A DNA stretch of 64,000 bases from the NCBI GenBank assembly GCA_903825395.1, contig CAIKAF010000019.1, positions 78,668 through 142,667 on the forward strand, written 5' to 3'. The notes under the pieces were generated by a model. That model was not told where the DNA came from and made no database searches. It saw only the letters and a program-made list of their open reading frames with translations. Within the stretch, counting starts at the first letter, position 1, and each line of letters begins with the position of its first letter. Shown one piece after another: positions 8,890 to 17,237 of this stretch. The translations under genes were made by a program, and so were the position numbers. Source of the DNA: an uncultured Flavobacteriales bacterium (GTDB taxonomy: Bacteria; Bacteroidota; Bacteroidia; CAIKAF01).

Positions 8890-10656
8890 ATGAATATTGG
8901 AATTTGGGATTGGGTCATCATTTTAGCCTATTTCTGCTTGACTTTAGGAATTGGTTTGTGGGCATCCAGAGGATCCTCGAGCAATTCTCAAAGTTTTTTC
9001 TTGGCCGGAGGGAAGATGCCTTGGTGGCTGTTGGGCGTTAGTATGGTGGCAACCACATTTTCAACCGATACTCCGAACCTAGTTGCAGGATTGGTTCGTG
9101 AACATGGTGTGGCTGGAAATTGGGTTTGGTGGTCTTTCCTTTTGACAGGAATGCTGACGGTATTTTTTTACGCCAAGTTGTGGAAGCGTTCTGGAGTGAT
9201 GACAGATATCTCCTTTTATGAATTGAGGTATGGAGGAAAGGCTGCGGCATTTTTAAGAGGTTTCAGAGCGATATATTTGGGGTTGATTTTCAATGTTTTG
9301 GTTATGGGGGCCGTTTCTTTAGCCGCAGTGAAATTAGGGTCAATTTTATTGGGATGGCCAGGTTGGATGACTCTTTTAATCGCCGGAGGCATAACCCTTG
9401 TTTACTCCTCCATAGGCGGGTTAAAGGCAGTAATTTGGACTGATTTTATGCAGTTTATGTTGGCCATTATTGGCTCCATCGCAGCATGCATTTACCTGAT
9501 GAATTTAGATTCAATTGGGGGTATGACTGCCATGATTCAGAATCCAATAGTTCAAACCAAAATGAATCTGTTGCCTGATTTTTCAAATGTAAATTCATGG
9601 GTTCCTTTGTTATTTATTCCTCTTGCTGTTCAATGGTGGAGTAGTTATTATCCCGGGGCTGAACCTGGCGGCGGTGGCTATATTGTTCAACGAATGCTCA
9701 GCGCAAAAAATGAACAGCATGCCCTGGGGGCAACCTTGTTGTTCAATATTGCTCATTACGCATTACGCCCTTGGCCGTGGATATTGGTGGCTTTTGCTTC
9801 TCTAGTAGTTTTTCCAGATTTGCCCTCTTTGCAACGCGCATTTCCACATTTGGCAAGCCATCAAATTGGTCACGATATGGCCTATCCCGCCATGCTAAGT
9901 CTTTTGCCTACAGGGTTATTGGGTTTGGTTGCAGCATCTTTGTTGGCTGCATATATGAGTACCATGTCTACTCAATTAAATTTGGGCGCGAGTTATTTGG
10001 TGAATGATGTTTGGTTGCGCTTTATCAACCCGAATTCTAGTGAGGGGCAGCAAATATCGGTTGGACGTTGGGTTACCTTTATTTCGTTGTTATTGGGTTC
10101 TGCATTAGGACTTTATCTGAAAAATGCAGGGCAGGCCTTCGAATTGCTATTGTTGTTGGGATCGGGTACAGGGGGAATTTTTCTACTTCGTTGGTTTTGG
10201 TGGAGAATTAGTGCTTTGACCGAACTTGTTGCCATGTTCAGCTCACTCATTATTGCTGTTTATTTCACGTTTATCCATGATGGTTTGGGGATTTTTGAAT
10301 TGGAATCATATGAAAAACTAATTGTAGGAACCCTTTTAACAACATTAATTTGGTTGCTAAGCTGTTTTATTTTGCCCCCGGAAAGCGAATCGGTGTTGGG
10401 TGCTTTTGTTCAAAAGGTGAGGCCTGGTGGTCCAGGCTGGAAGCGCTATGCGCAAGATGAACGCGAAGACAGGAATCCATTCATTTGGCAGTTCTTAGCC
10501 GTTATTTTCGCAGTAATGGCTGTATATGGGATGCTTTTAAGCACAGGAAATCTAGTGTATGGCAATTGGGGAATTGGGTTGGTTTTAGTTGGGGTGGCTG
10601 CCTTTGCATCTTGGGGATGTTTTTATTCTTTAAAAAGCATTAAAGGCTGGGATTAA
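8890..10656 (+). CDS. Sodium:solute symporter family transporter
   Basis: This 588-residue polytopic protein opens with DWVIILAYFCLTLGIGLWASR and FFLAGGKMPWWLLGVSMVATTFSTDTPN, the SSS family start, and has about 13-14 hydrophobic helices. STDT near residue 60 and STMSTQLNLGASYLVNDVW near 355 are the family's conserved sodium and substrate regions. It belongs to the branch often annotated as sodium/sugar or sodium/proline symporter; substrate cannot be assigned. It is followed after 39 bp by the TerC gene and preceded by a 61-bp gap. Confidence 0.88.
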   Translation: MNIGIWDWVIILAYFCLTLGIGLWASRGSSSNSQSFFLAGGKMPWWLLGVSMVATTFSTDTPNLVAGLVREHGVAGNWVWWSFLLTGMLTVFFYAKLWKRSGVMTDISFYELRYGGKAAAFLRGFRAIYLGLIFNVLVMGAVSLAAVKLGSILLGWPGWMTLLIAGGITLVYSSIGGLKAVIWTDFMQFMLAIIGSIAACIYLMNLDSIGGMTAMIQNPIVQTKMNLLPDFSNVNSWVPLLFIPLAVQWWSSYYPGAEPGGGGYIVQRMLSAKNEQHALGATLLFNIAHYALRPWPWILVAFASLVVFPDLPSLQRAFPHLASHQIGHDMAYPAMLSLLPTGLLGLVAASLLAAYMSTMSTQLNLGASYLVNDVWLRFINPNSSEGQQISVGRWVTFISLLLGSALGLYLKNAGQAFELLLLLGSGTGGIFLLRWFWWRISALTELVAMFSSLIIAVYFTFIHDGLGIFELESYEKLIVGTLLTTLIWLLSCFILPPESESVLGAFVQKVRPGGPGWKRYAQDEREDRNPFIWQFLAVIFAVMAVYGMLLSTGNLVYGNWGIGLVLVGVAAFASWGCFYSLKSIKGWD

Positions 10657-10670
10657 TACTTGCCTTTACC

Positions 10671-10678
10671 TACCTTCG
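10671..10678 (+). promoter_or_regulatory. -7 box (TACCTTCG) before the TerC gene
   Basis: TACCTTCG fits TAnnTTyG and ends 17 nt before the ATG at 10696. It also supports starting the gene there rather than at the TTG at 10660, which would lie upstream of the box. No convincing -33 element is seen. Confidence 0.45.
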
Positions 10679-10695
10679 CAGCAAGCATCTTTTTT

Positions 10696-11463
10696 ATGGA
10701 TTTTTCCGTTTTTTCGGACTCTGCAGCCTGGGTTTCATTATTAACTCTGACCTTTCTTGAGGTCGTTCTGGGGATTGATAATATCATTTTTATATCTATT
10801 ATTAGCAATCGGCTGCCTTCAGACCAGCAAAAGCGTGTTCGTAATTATGGCTTGCTTTTGGCCATGGTGTTTCGTCTAATTTTATTGTTATCCATCTCAT
10901 GGATTTTAGGGTTTACTGAACCGATTTTTCAAATTCCCCCAATTACATGGGTGGAATCATTGAAAGATGGGTTAGCCATTTCCATTAAGGATTTGATTTT
11001 AATGGCAGGGGGACTTTTCCTTATTGCGAAAAGTACCACAGAAATTTTTCATAAAATGGAGGGTAAAGAAGAGGCTCAAAAAACATTGAATGCGGGAAAG
11101 GGTTTGGCCATCATCTTGGCCCAGATTGTCCTAATTGATCTTGTTTTTTCCTTTGATAGCATACTTACAGCGGTTGGTCTGACCCCCTGGGTGGAAGTAA
11201 TGATGGTTGCTGTGGTCATTTCAATTTTAGTCATGATGCTGTTTGCGGGAGTAATAAGTCGTTTTGTTAACAATAATCCATCTCTTCAGCTGTTGGCCCT
11301 TAGCTTTTTAATTCTAATTGGGTTTTTATTGATTTTGGAAGGCGTGCATTTGGAAGTACCTAAAGGATATTTGTATTTCGGTGTTTTGTATGCCCTTTTC
11401 ATCGAGTTGCTAAATATGCGTAGGCGCCGCCGGGCCTTAAAAATGGAAAAAAAGCAGGGTTAA
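10696..11463 (+). CDS. TerC family integral membrane protein
   Basis: I choose ATG 10696 (255 residues; MDFSVFSDSAAWVSLLTLTF). The protein has about seven hydrophobic helices and both conserved acidic motifs of the TerC family: EVVLGIDNIIFISIISNRLP at the N-terminus and IDLVFSFDSILTAVGL in the middle. TerC/Alx proteins are associated with tellurite resistance and, in better-studied cases, with manganese export or metal loading of secreted proteins. Here it is single-copy and not in a ter operon, so a metal-homeostasis role is more plausible than tellurite resistance; that is inference. Confidence 0.9.
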   Translation: MDFSVFSDSAAWVSLLTLTFLEVVLGIDNIIFISIISNRLPSDQQKRVRNYGLLLAMVFRLILLLSISWILGFTEPIFQIPPITWVESLKDGLAISIKDLILMAGGLFLIAKSTTEIFHKMEGKEEAQKTLNAGKGLAIILAQIVLIDLVFSFDSILTAVGLTPWVEVMMVAVVISILVMMLFAGVISRFVNNNPSLQLLALSFLILIGFLLILEGVHLEVPKGYLYFGVLYALFIELLNMRRRRRALKMEKKQG

Positions 11464-11623
11464 ATCATGTATGAAATGGTGCTCTTCGATTTTGTTGAGC
11501 TGTTGATACTGTTTATAATCTTGAGTTTAACACGGCCTTGTTTTGGTATTTTATCCCTCTTGTAGATTTCATTTTGCCCTCTTTTTACTATGGCAATTCT
11601 AAACTTCTATCAGATTTGCTTTG

Positions 11624-11631
11624 TATTTTCG
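11624..11631 (+). promoter_or_regulatory. -7 box (TATTTTCG) 4 nt before an ATG
   Basis: TATTTTCG fits TAnnTTyG and is separated from the ATG at 11636 by exactly four bases (TCCC). If used, transcription would start at or next to the start codon, giving a leaderless message. No clear -33 box is visible. Confidence 0.5.
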
Positions 11632-11635
11632 TCCC

Positions 11636-12484
11636 ATGAATCTATGGATAGCTGATGCCGGTGGCACAAAAACAAGTTGGTTGAGTTCAGAAGGGCTACT
11701 AATAGAAGGTTCAGGAATCAATCCAAATACCATGTCGGAGAATGAAATCATAGATTCCATTCCACAGGTGGTTCTTGAATCGAATTTGACCGAACTTCAT
11801 TTTTATGGGGCGGGATGCAGTTCAGAATCTTCTGTCCAAAAAGTAAATCATGCCTTTCACAAGGTATTGCCATTGGCAAAAAGGATCGAAATCAACCATG
11901 ATATTTTGGGGGCGTGCCGAGCGTTGTGTGGGAGCCAACCAGGTATTGCGGGAATTTTGGGCACGGGTTCGAATAGCGCCCTATTTGATGGACAAAATAT
12001 TCTAAAAACAGTAGCAAGTCCAGGGTTTTTATTTGCAGATGAGGGCGGAGGAACCTGGCTGGGAAAGAGATTGTTGCTGGCCTATTTTCGTTCAGATTTC
12101 TCTCCTGCTCTTCAGCGGGAATGGGCATTAACGTATCCTGAATGGGATACTGAACGATTGATTCGATTTGCCTATGGACCAGAACTTAAAGGAGCTTGGT
12201 TGGCTTCGTTTGTTCCATTTATGCATCGACATATGGATTCCTTTCCTGAAATGAAATCATGGGTTATAGAGGGATTTTCCTTGTTCATTGACCAACATTT
12301 GATGCGCTATACAGAAGCGAAACAGCTGCCCATCCATTTCACAGGTTCTGTTGCCTATTTTTTTCAAGCTCAGTTGAGTGAAGCACTTAAATTAAAAGGG
12401 ATGAAACTTGGCCGAATTGTACGTCGTCCAATTGAAGGGCTTGCCGCATTTCACGGGATTAATTTGAAAAGCACCCATGCCTGA
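11636..12484 (+). CDS. BadF/BadG-type ATPase, N-acetylglucosamine kinase-like
   Basis: The ATG at 11636 gives 282 residues beginning MNLWIADAGGTKTSW. DAGGTKT is the phosphate-1 motif of the ASKHA fold; GILGTGSNSALFDG is phosphate-2, and DEGGGTWLGKRLL follows it, as in bacterial GlcNAc kinases of the BadF family. The likely reaction is ATP-dependent phosphorylation of an amino sugar from cell-wall recycling, though substrate is inferred. It overlaps the next gene (Ppx/GppA) by 8 bp, so the two are probably translated together. Confidence 0.82.
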   Translation: MNLWIADAGGTKTSWLSSEGLLIEGSGINPNTMSENEIIDSIPQVVLESNLTELHFYGAGCSSESSVQKVNHAFHKVLPLAKRIEINHDILGACRALCGSQPGIAGILGTGSNSALFDGQNILKTVASPGFLFADEGGGTWLGKRLLLAYFRSDFSPALQREWALTYPEWDTERLIRFAYGPELKGAWLASFVPFMHRHMDSFPEMKSWVIEGFSLFIDQHLMRYTEAKQLPIHFTGSVAYFFQAQLSEALKLKGMKLGRIVRRPIEGLAAFHGINLKSTHA

Positions 12485-13406
12485 GTTAACCTTAACATTT
12501 GCAGCAATTGATATTGGGTCTAATGCGGTTCGATTGTTGTTCAACCATGTTTATCTGAATCCTCAGAATCAGCCTGTTTTTAAAAAGGTGGCATTGACCC
12601 GCGTGCCTGTGAGGTTGGGCGCCGATGTGTTTGGAGAGGGTTTCATAAGTCAAAGAAATAAAGAACGGCTATTGCATACCATGAAGGCGTTTAAGAGTTT
12701 GATGCTTGTACACGGGGTGAATGACTGGATGGGATGTGCAACTTCTGCCATGAGGGAGGCGGCAAATGGGCAAGAGATTATCCAAAAAATAGAACAGGAA
12801 TCCGGTTTGAAAATCGATTTAATTGATGGAAGTACAGAAGCCGATTTGATTTTTAAAAATGACGTCGCCGGTCAACTAATCCCCGGGAAACCTTACCTAT
12901 ACATAGATATTGGTGGTGGAAGTACGGAATTGACTTTGTTTTTTGAGGGAGAAAAGAGATTCGCTCACTCGTTTCCGATAGGAACAGTTCGAGCTCTAAG
13001 CGGTAAGGTAAGTTCAGAAACCTGGTTGGAGCTAAAAGATACTTGCTTGAACTTAAAAGGGACTTTTCCTGAGTTAAGTGGGATTGGATCTGGTGGCAAT
13101 GTGGTTAAGCTCTTCGCATTGGCCGACATCCCAGCTGGTAGACCTTTGTCCGCGGAAAAAACTAAAACCATCCTAAAGCATCTCCAATCTTTGTCGTATG
13201 AAGACCGCATACGGCATTTGAATCTAAATCCTGACCGCGCGGATGTTATTGTTCCGGCAACGGAAATTCTCTTATTTATTTGTCGGCATGCAGGAATCCG
13301 TAGGCTGTGGGTTCCACAGGTGGGTTTGTCGGATGGAATTGTTCATCATTTGTACGAACGATGGCTTCAATCTAGCCCTTATCACGGTCCTTTAAACATC
13401 GTTTGA
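12477..13406 (+). CDS. Ppx/GppA family phosphatase
   Basis: The 309-residue protein has the exopolyphosphatase/pppGpp phosphohydrolase layout: AAIDIGSNAVRLLF at the N-terminus, the second glycine-rich motif YIDIGGGSTELTLF at about residue 145, and GIGSGGNVVKLF near 200. It is the short form without the C-terminal HD-like part, common in Bacteroidota. It would hydrolyse polyphosphate or (p)ppGpp. It overlaps the sugar kinase gene upstream by 8 bp, and kdsB follows after 11 bp. Confidence 0.88.
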   Translation: MPELTLTFAAIDIGSNAVRLLFNHVYLNPQNQPVFKKVALTRVPVRLGADVFGEGFISQRNKERLLHTMKAFKSLMLVHGVNDWMGCATSAMREAANGQEIIQKIEQESGLKIDLIDGSTEADLIFKNDVAGQLIPGKPYLYIDIGGGSTELTLFFEGEKRFAHSFPIGTVRALSGKVSSETWLELKDTCLNLKGTFPELSGIGSGGNVVKLFALADIPAGRPLSAEKTKTILKHLQSLSYEDRIRHLNLNPDRADVIVPATEILLFICRHAGIRRLWVPQVGLSDGIVHHLYERWLQSSPYHGPLNIV

Positions 13407-13417
13407 TGAATTAAATC

Positions 13418-14191
13418 ATGAATTCAGCCTTTCTTATAGTCATTCCAGCTCGATTGAATTCCAGTCGGCTGCCTCGAAAGATGCTGGCAGACATTGAAGG
13501 TAAGCCCATGGTGCAATGGGTATATGAAGCCTGCAAAAAGGCCGGATCTGAGTTTCGTGTAGAAATCGGGGTGGATAGCCTAGAACTACTTGAGGTCTGT
13601 AGGTCATTCGGTGCCGATGTAATAATGACCTCTATCCATCATGAATCAGGTAGTGCTCGATGCCTGGAGATTTGGAACCATTTACAGGCTCAAGGGCATC
13701 GATTTGCGGGACTGATTAATGTACAAGGAGATGAGCCATTTTTGGAGCCTACATTGCTTCAAGAGATGGGTGCTGCACTGTTAAGGTCAGAACACACCAT
13801 CGTTACAGCTGCCAGCCCAATTTCAACACCACAAGAATTAACGGATCCCAATTGTGTGAAGGTCGGATTTAATAAAAATACCCATTTGGCTACGTATTTT
13901 AGTCGAGAAGTTTTATTTGAGTCTGCCCCCAACAAAATTCAAGAGGAAGATATTAATGGTTTGTTTTATAAGCATTTAGGGATATATGGTTTCCCTTCTT
14001 CTATGCCAATAGAGTCAATTCTAGGCGCAACAACCCCCAATTCTAAGCAACAACGCCTTGAACAATTGGCTTGGATGGATGCTGGAATTCCCATTGAGGT
14101 AATTCCTGTTTCTACCTCATTTGGCGGCGTTGATTCTGCAGAAGATTTGCTACGTGCGCGTGCCTATGCGGCCCTACAGGGAAAGGTTTAA
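13418..14191 (+). CDS. kdsB: 3-deoxy-manno-octulosonate cytidylyltransferase
   Basis: CMP-Kdo synthetase activates Kdo with CTP for transfer to lipid A. The 257-residue product has the family's signature segments: IPARLNSSRLPRKMLADIEGKP for CTP binding, NVQGDEPFLEP (metal and substrate binding), and KHLGIYGFP. Length matches E. coli KdsB. The gene is last in a tight plus-strand run and converges on the minus-strand gene ending at 14291. Together with LptD and the GT9 gene it shows the organism makes a Kdo-containing LPS. Confidence 0.95.
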   Translation: MNSAFLIVIPARLNSSRLPRKMLADIEGKPMVQWVYEACKKAGSEFRVEIGVDSLELLEVCRSFGADVIMTSIHHESGSARCLEIWNHLQAQGHRFAGLINVQGDEPFLEPTLLQEMGAALLRSEHTIVTAASPISTPQELTDPNCVKVGFNKNTHLATYFSREVLFESAPNKIQEEDINGLFYKHLGIYGFPSSMPIESILGATTPNSKQQRLEQLAWMDAGIPIEVIPVSTSFGGVDSAEDLLRARAYAALQGKV

Positions 14192-14290
14192 GTGGATTGT
14201 ATTCCCTTTGATTTGTTGTGGTGTTTTTGCTAAAGGTTCCGTCACCCCCGTTTGTACCATTCTATTTCTGTTGATTAAAACAAAAGGCCC

Positions 14291-16105
14291 TCATTTCCAA
14301 TCTGTTTTTTTAAATGGGGCGTCCATGATTCTGTTTCCTAGCCAGCATTCAACGTTAACCTCGAGGAAATCAATTTTAGCTGAGTCTTTTGCCCAAGCAT
14401 AACTTTGCAATTTCCCGAATCCAGAGCGTCTTTCTATGTCATGCATAGGAATGGCAGACGCGTACCATAGCGTGTCTCCACGTTGACGTATTGGCAGTAC
14501 ACTTCTCCACAATATGTGTTCCTTTCCGTTTCGTATTTCAGTCACCCAGCGCGGTGGATTTCCATCTTTGAGAAGCATTTTTACTTCTTGGTACAACCAA
14601 TCTGATTCATGTTGGATGGTGCTATCGAGATTCATTTCAACCTTTCCGAAGAAAACACCATTTTTGTTGCCTTTGAAACGCCAATTGGTTTTTAAATGTG
14701 GGCTTAAATGGGATTGTTGACCGATTTCAGATCGGTTAAAATCCCAAATCATGCCTCCTGTAAAATCTATTCGTCTTCGGATTATTGGAAATTGGAATTT
14801 TATGGCCGCCCAAACATCGGGATTGGTTTCCCGTACCTGACCTAAAATAACGCGATGTAGTCCTGATACTGAATCAAAATTTGGTAATTGTTCCGGATTT
14901 TCAAGTTCGGGTGCCAAGGCCAATCTTCCTTTCATCTTTTCCTTTACATACCAAGTCCATCTTTCTGGCGCGATATCGCATAGGAAATAGGCTGCTGCAT
15001 TGTCGTTGTGTTTCATCCAAATTGGAATTCCTTTAAAGGGCTCTTTGCTTTGCATGTAGGGATGCCTGCGGACTATAAATAAAGTTCCGGGTACCAAAAT
15101 CAAGAAACATCCAAAGATGAGGTTGGCCCAGCGGCCGGGTAGTCTTTCTATCCCTGAACTCAAAAACAAAAGAAAAAAGGGTATGCTGAAGTGCATGGTG
15201 GAAAATTGCAGCACTGGATTCCGGAAGACAGAATATAAAAATGCAGTTGCTGCAGGAAGAATAAACCAAAGCAATCCAATAAACCATGCATTCCGGCGTA
15301 TGGCTAGAACAAACAGGAATCCCGCCAACAGATATAAGGGAATGAAATAATGGAACAGGTAAGCAAAAAAGTCAAGAAAAAAATCAGGTTTGGGAGCCCC
15401 CAACCAGCCCTGTTCGCCCCCTACGCCACCCAATTTAAACTGGTCAATCCAAAGGGGCAATGCCGGCAAAAAAAGCAAAAAACCCAGTAGGGCGGCACCC
15501 ACCCACTCCCGTCGTAGTGATGGTCTTAATTTGAGAATGCCGGTTAGCCAAATAATCCCAGCGCTTAATGCTGCCAGATGGTGGATGTACACGGCCAAAG
15601 CCAGTAAAATACCATGTAAAAGGAATCTTTTCTTTGAAATTTTTATTGCATTTTGACTTGTCACATAAATTAGACTTAGGCCCAAAATAACCGTGGTGCC
15701 AGGGGCATACATGCGAGCCAATTGCCCATAAAAAACCGGAAATTGAAGGGCGGACATACAAAGGGCTGCCAAGTAAGCTGATTTTTTAAGGTTTAATCTT
15801 CGCCCAAGCAGCCAGGTTAGGTACACATTCAATACACTTAAGCCTATAAAGGGAAGTTTGATCCACCAAGCTTGGTCAATAAAAACTCGATTCCAGAAAA
15901 ATAAAAACACCTGAATTCCAGGGGGATGTACATCGGTTTTAAGTCCACCTTCTACAAATTCCTGCCAACTTGCATAATGGGTTCGTAGCAATGCACTGAG
16001 GTCATCACCAACAAGTACCATGCCCCCGGGAACATAAATACGGAGGGCTAGGCCCATCAGCAAGAGGCCCATTAAGGCTCCATATTTTCCGAACCACGTG
16101 CGCAT
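14291..16105 (-). CDS. Membrane glycosyltransferase, GT39/ArnT-like (hypothetical)
   Basis: The 604-residue product has about 10-12 hydrophobic helices in its first 360 residues and a soluble C-terminal domain of about 240. Near the N-terminus, ALLRTHYASWQEFVEGGLKTDVHPPGIQVFLFFWNRVF holds acidic residues followed by HPPG, the arrangement of GT-C enzymes of the PMT/ArnT type that use polyprenyl-phosphate sugars. It probably glycosylates an envelope component on the periplasmic side. The C-terminal domain is not recognised. Start ATG 16105 lies 4 nt from a -7 box. Confidence 0.7.
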   Translation of the reverse strand: MRTWFGKYGALMGLLLMGLALRIYVPGGMVLVGDDLSALLRTHYASWQEFVEGGLKTDVHPPGIQVFLFFWNRVFIDQAWWIKLPFIGLSVLNVYLTWLLGRRLNLKKSAYLAALCMSALQFPVFYGQLARMYAPGTTVILGLSLIYVTSQNAIKISKKRFLLHGILLALAVYIHHLAALSAGIIWLTGILKLRPSLRREWVGAALLGFLLFLPALPLWIDQFKLGGVGGEQGWLGAPKPDFFLDFFAYLFHYFIPLYLLAGFLFVLAIRRNAWFIGLLWFILPAATAFLYSVFRNPVLQFSTMHFSIPFFLLFLSSGIERLPGRWANLIFGCFLILVPGTLFIVRRHPYMQSKEPFKGIPIWMKHNDNAAAYFLCDIAPERWTWYVKEKMKGRLALAPELENPEQLPNFDSVSGLHRVILGQVRETNPDVWAAIKFQFPIIRRRIDFTGGMIWDFNRSEIGQQSHLSPHLKTNWRFKGNKNGVFFGKVEMNLDSTIQHESDWLYQEVKMLLKDGNPPRWVTEIRNGKEHILWRSVLPIRQRGDTLWYASAIPMHDIERRSGFGKLQSYAWAKDSAKIDFLEVNVECWLGNRIMDAPFKKTDWK

Positions 16106-16109
16106 GGTT

Positions 16110-16117
16110 CAAAGCTA
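16110..16117 (-). promoter_or_regulatory. -7 box (TAGCTTTG) 4 nt before an ATG
   Basis: On the minus strand TAGCTTTG is followed by AACC and then the ATG at 16105. A TTTG lies 17 nt upstream as a possible -33 element. The spacing predicts a leaderless transcript for the membrane glycosyltransferase. Confidence 0.55.
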
Positions 16118-16189
16118 CTTTATTTGGCTCAACTCAAAAGTGGTTTTTTTACCGTTTTCCTTAAAAATAAACCCCTTCATTTTCGTTTT

Positions 16190-16206
16190 ACGGGCAATGA
16201 GCCCGT
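16190..16206. repeat. Small inverted repeat upstream of the hydroxyacyl-CoA dehydrogenase promoter
   Basis: ACGGGC (16190-16195) and GCCCGT (16201-16206) pair perfectly across a 5-nt loop, 20 bp upstream of the -7 box. A further GCCCGT lies at 16213-16218. This could be an operator or a weak hairpin; no function is shown. Confidence 0.4.
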
Positions 16207-16225
16207 ACATCGCCCGTCAATTTCG

Positions 16226-16233
16226 TACCTTCG
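16226..16233 (+). promoter_or_regulatory. -7 box (TACCTTCG) of the hydroxyacyl-CoA dehydrogenase gene
   Basis: TACCTTCG fits TAnnTTyG and ends 18 nt before the ATG at 16252, a normal distance for a short leader. Confidence 0.5.
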
Positions 16234-16251
16234 GAATCTAATTTTAAAAAG

Positions 16252-17157
16252 ATGCTAAACAACGTTTCAGTTATTGGTGCCGGTACAATGGGCAATGGTA
16301 TTGCTCATGTTTTTGCGATGCACGGCCACAAAGTTACTTTGGTTGATGTTTCAGAGCAGGCTTTGGAAAAGGCCTTGGCAACCATAGAAAAAAACTTAGA
16401 GCGGATGCTGACAAAGGGCAGTATCACAGAAGCCGATAAGGCTGCGACACTTTCGAATATTCAAATTAGTACTTCATTGGCAACAGGAGTGGGCTCTGCT
16501 GATTTGGTGGTTGAAGCGGCCACTGAGCGGGTTGAATTAAAGTTGGAAATTTTTAAAACTTTAGATCAACATTCTCCAGGCCATGCCATTTTGGCCTCTA
16601 ATACCTCTTCTATTTCCATCACGCGTATAGCCTCAGTTACAAATCGTCCCAATCGGGTCATTGGTATGCACTTCATGAATCCGGTGCCTGTTATGAAACT
16701 GGTTGAAATTATCAATGGCTATAGTACCGATTCAAGGGTGACCGATCAGATTGTGCAATTGAGCCAAGCGTTAAACAAGGTGCCTGTGGTGGTTAATGAC
16801 TATCCCGGTTTTGTAGCGAATCGCATTTTAATGCCCATGATAAATGAAGCCATTGAAACCTTTTTTGAGGGTGAAGCCGGAGTCGAAGAAATTGATACGG
16901 TGATGAAGTTGGGTATGGCTCATCCGATGGGTCCCTTGCAACTTGCTGATTTTATTGGTCTTGATGTTTGTTTGAGTATTTTAAACGTACTTCACGAGGG
17001 TTTTGGTCGTCCCAAATATGCTCCATGTCCATTGTTGGTCAATATGGTTCAAGCCGGCAAGTTGGGCGTTAAATCTGGTGAGGGCTTTTATGTGTATACG
17101 CCAGGAAGCAAGGAGTTGGTGGTTTCGCCGCGGTTGGTTCTCGGTAGAGGCGTATGA
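16252..17157 (+). CDS. 3-hydroxybutyryl-CoA / 3-hydroxyacyl-CoA dehydrogenase
   Basis: The 301-residue product is a stand-alone 3HCDH enzyme that oxidises (S)-3-hydroxyacyl-CoA with NAD(P)+. It shows the Rossmann motif VIGAGTMGNGIAHVFAMHGH at the N-terminus, ASNTSSISIT, the catalytic histidine region GMHFMNPVPVMKLVEII (about residues 138-155), and HPMGPLQLADFIGLDV in the C-terminal domain. The last residues (LVLGRGV) and the TGA are read from a palindromic repeat that begins at 17144, so the natural C-terminus may have been slightly replaced. Probably works in short-chain acyl-CoA metabolism; no partner genes are adjacent. Confidence 0.93.
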   Translation: MLNNVSVIGAGTMGNGIAHVFAMHGHKVTLVDVSEQALEKALATIEKNLERMLTKGSITEADKAATLSNIQISTSLATGVGSADLVVEAATERVELKLEIFKTLDQHSPGHAILASNTSSISITRIASVTNRPNRVIGMHFMNPVPVMKLVEIINGYSTDSRVTDQIVQLSQALNKVPVVVNDYPGFVANRILMPMINEAIETFFEGEAGVEEIDTVMKLGMAHPMGPLQLADFIGLDVCLSILNVLHEGFGRPKYAPCPLLVNMVQAGKLGVKSGEGFYVYTPGSKELVVSPRLVLGRGV

Positions 17158-17171
17158 TTATACGCCTCTAC
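17144..17171. repeat. 12-bp-arm palindrome containing the dehydrogenase stop codon
   Basis: GTAGAGGCGTAT and ATACGCCTCTAC pair perfectly around a GATT spacer. The TGA stop of the upstream gene lies at 17155-17157, inside this palindrome. A partner palindrome lies at 17209-17233. The shape is like short interspersed palindromes (REP-like) of bacterial genomes. Confidence 0.85.
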
Positions 17172-17181
17172 AACGGTGGGC

Positions 17182-17213
17182 ATGGAGGCATGGAGGCATG
17201 GAGGCATGGAGGC
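17182..17213. repeat. Four-copy 8-bp tandem repeat (ATGGAGGC)
   Basis: Four perfect head-to-tail copies of ATGGAGGC. The last copy runs into the left arm of the second palindrome (GAGGCGTAT), so the repeat probably arose by slippage within the arm of that palindrome. Confidence 0.9.
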
Positions 17214-17233
17214 GTATTGTTATACGCCTCTAC
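17209..17233. repeat. Second palindrome of the GTAGAGGCGTAT type
   Basis: GAGGCGTAT (17209-17217) and ATACGCCTC (17222-17230) pair around TGTT, and the right arm continues to CTAC at 17233 like the first palindrome. The left arm has lost its GTA. It ends 4 bp before the smpB stop codon at 17238. Confidence 0.8.
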
Positions 17234-17237
17234 GGGG

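Noticed and set aside
10696..11463. Tellurite-resistance system
   Set aside because: Only a TerC-family gene is present; no other ter genes are near, so the call stays at family level.
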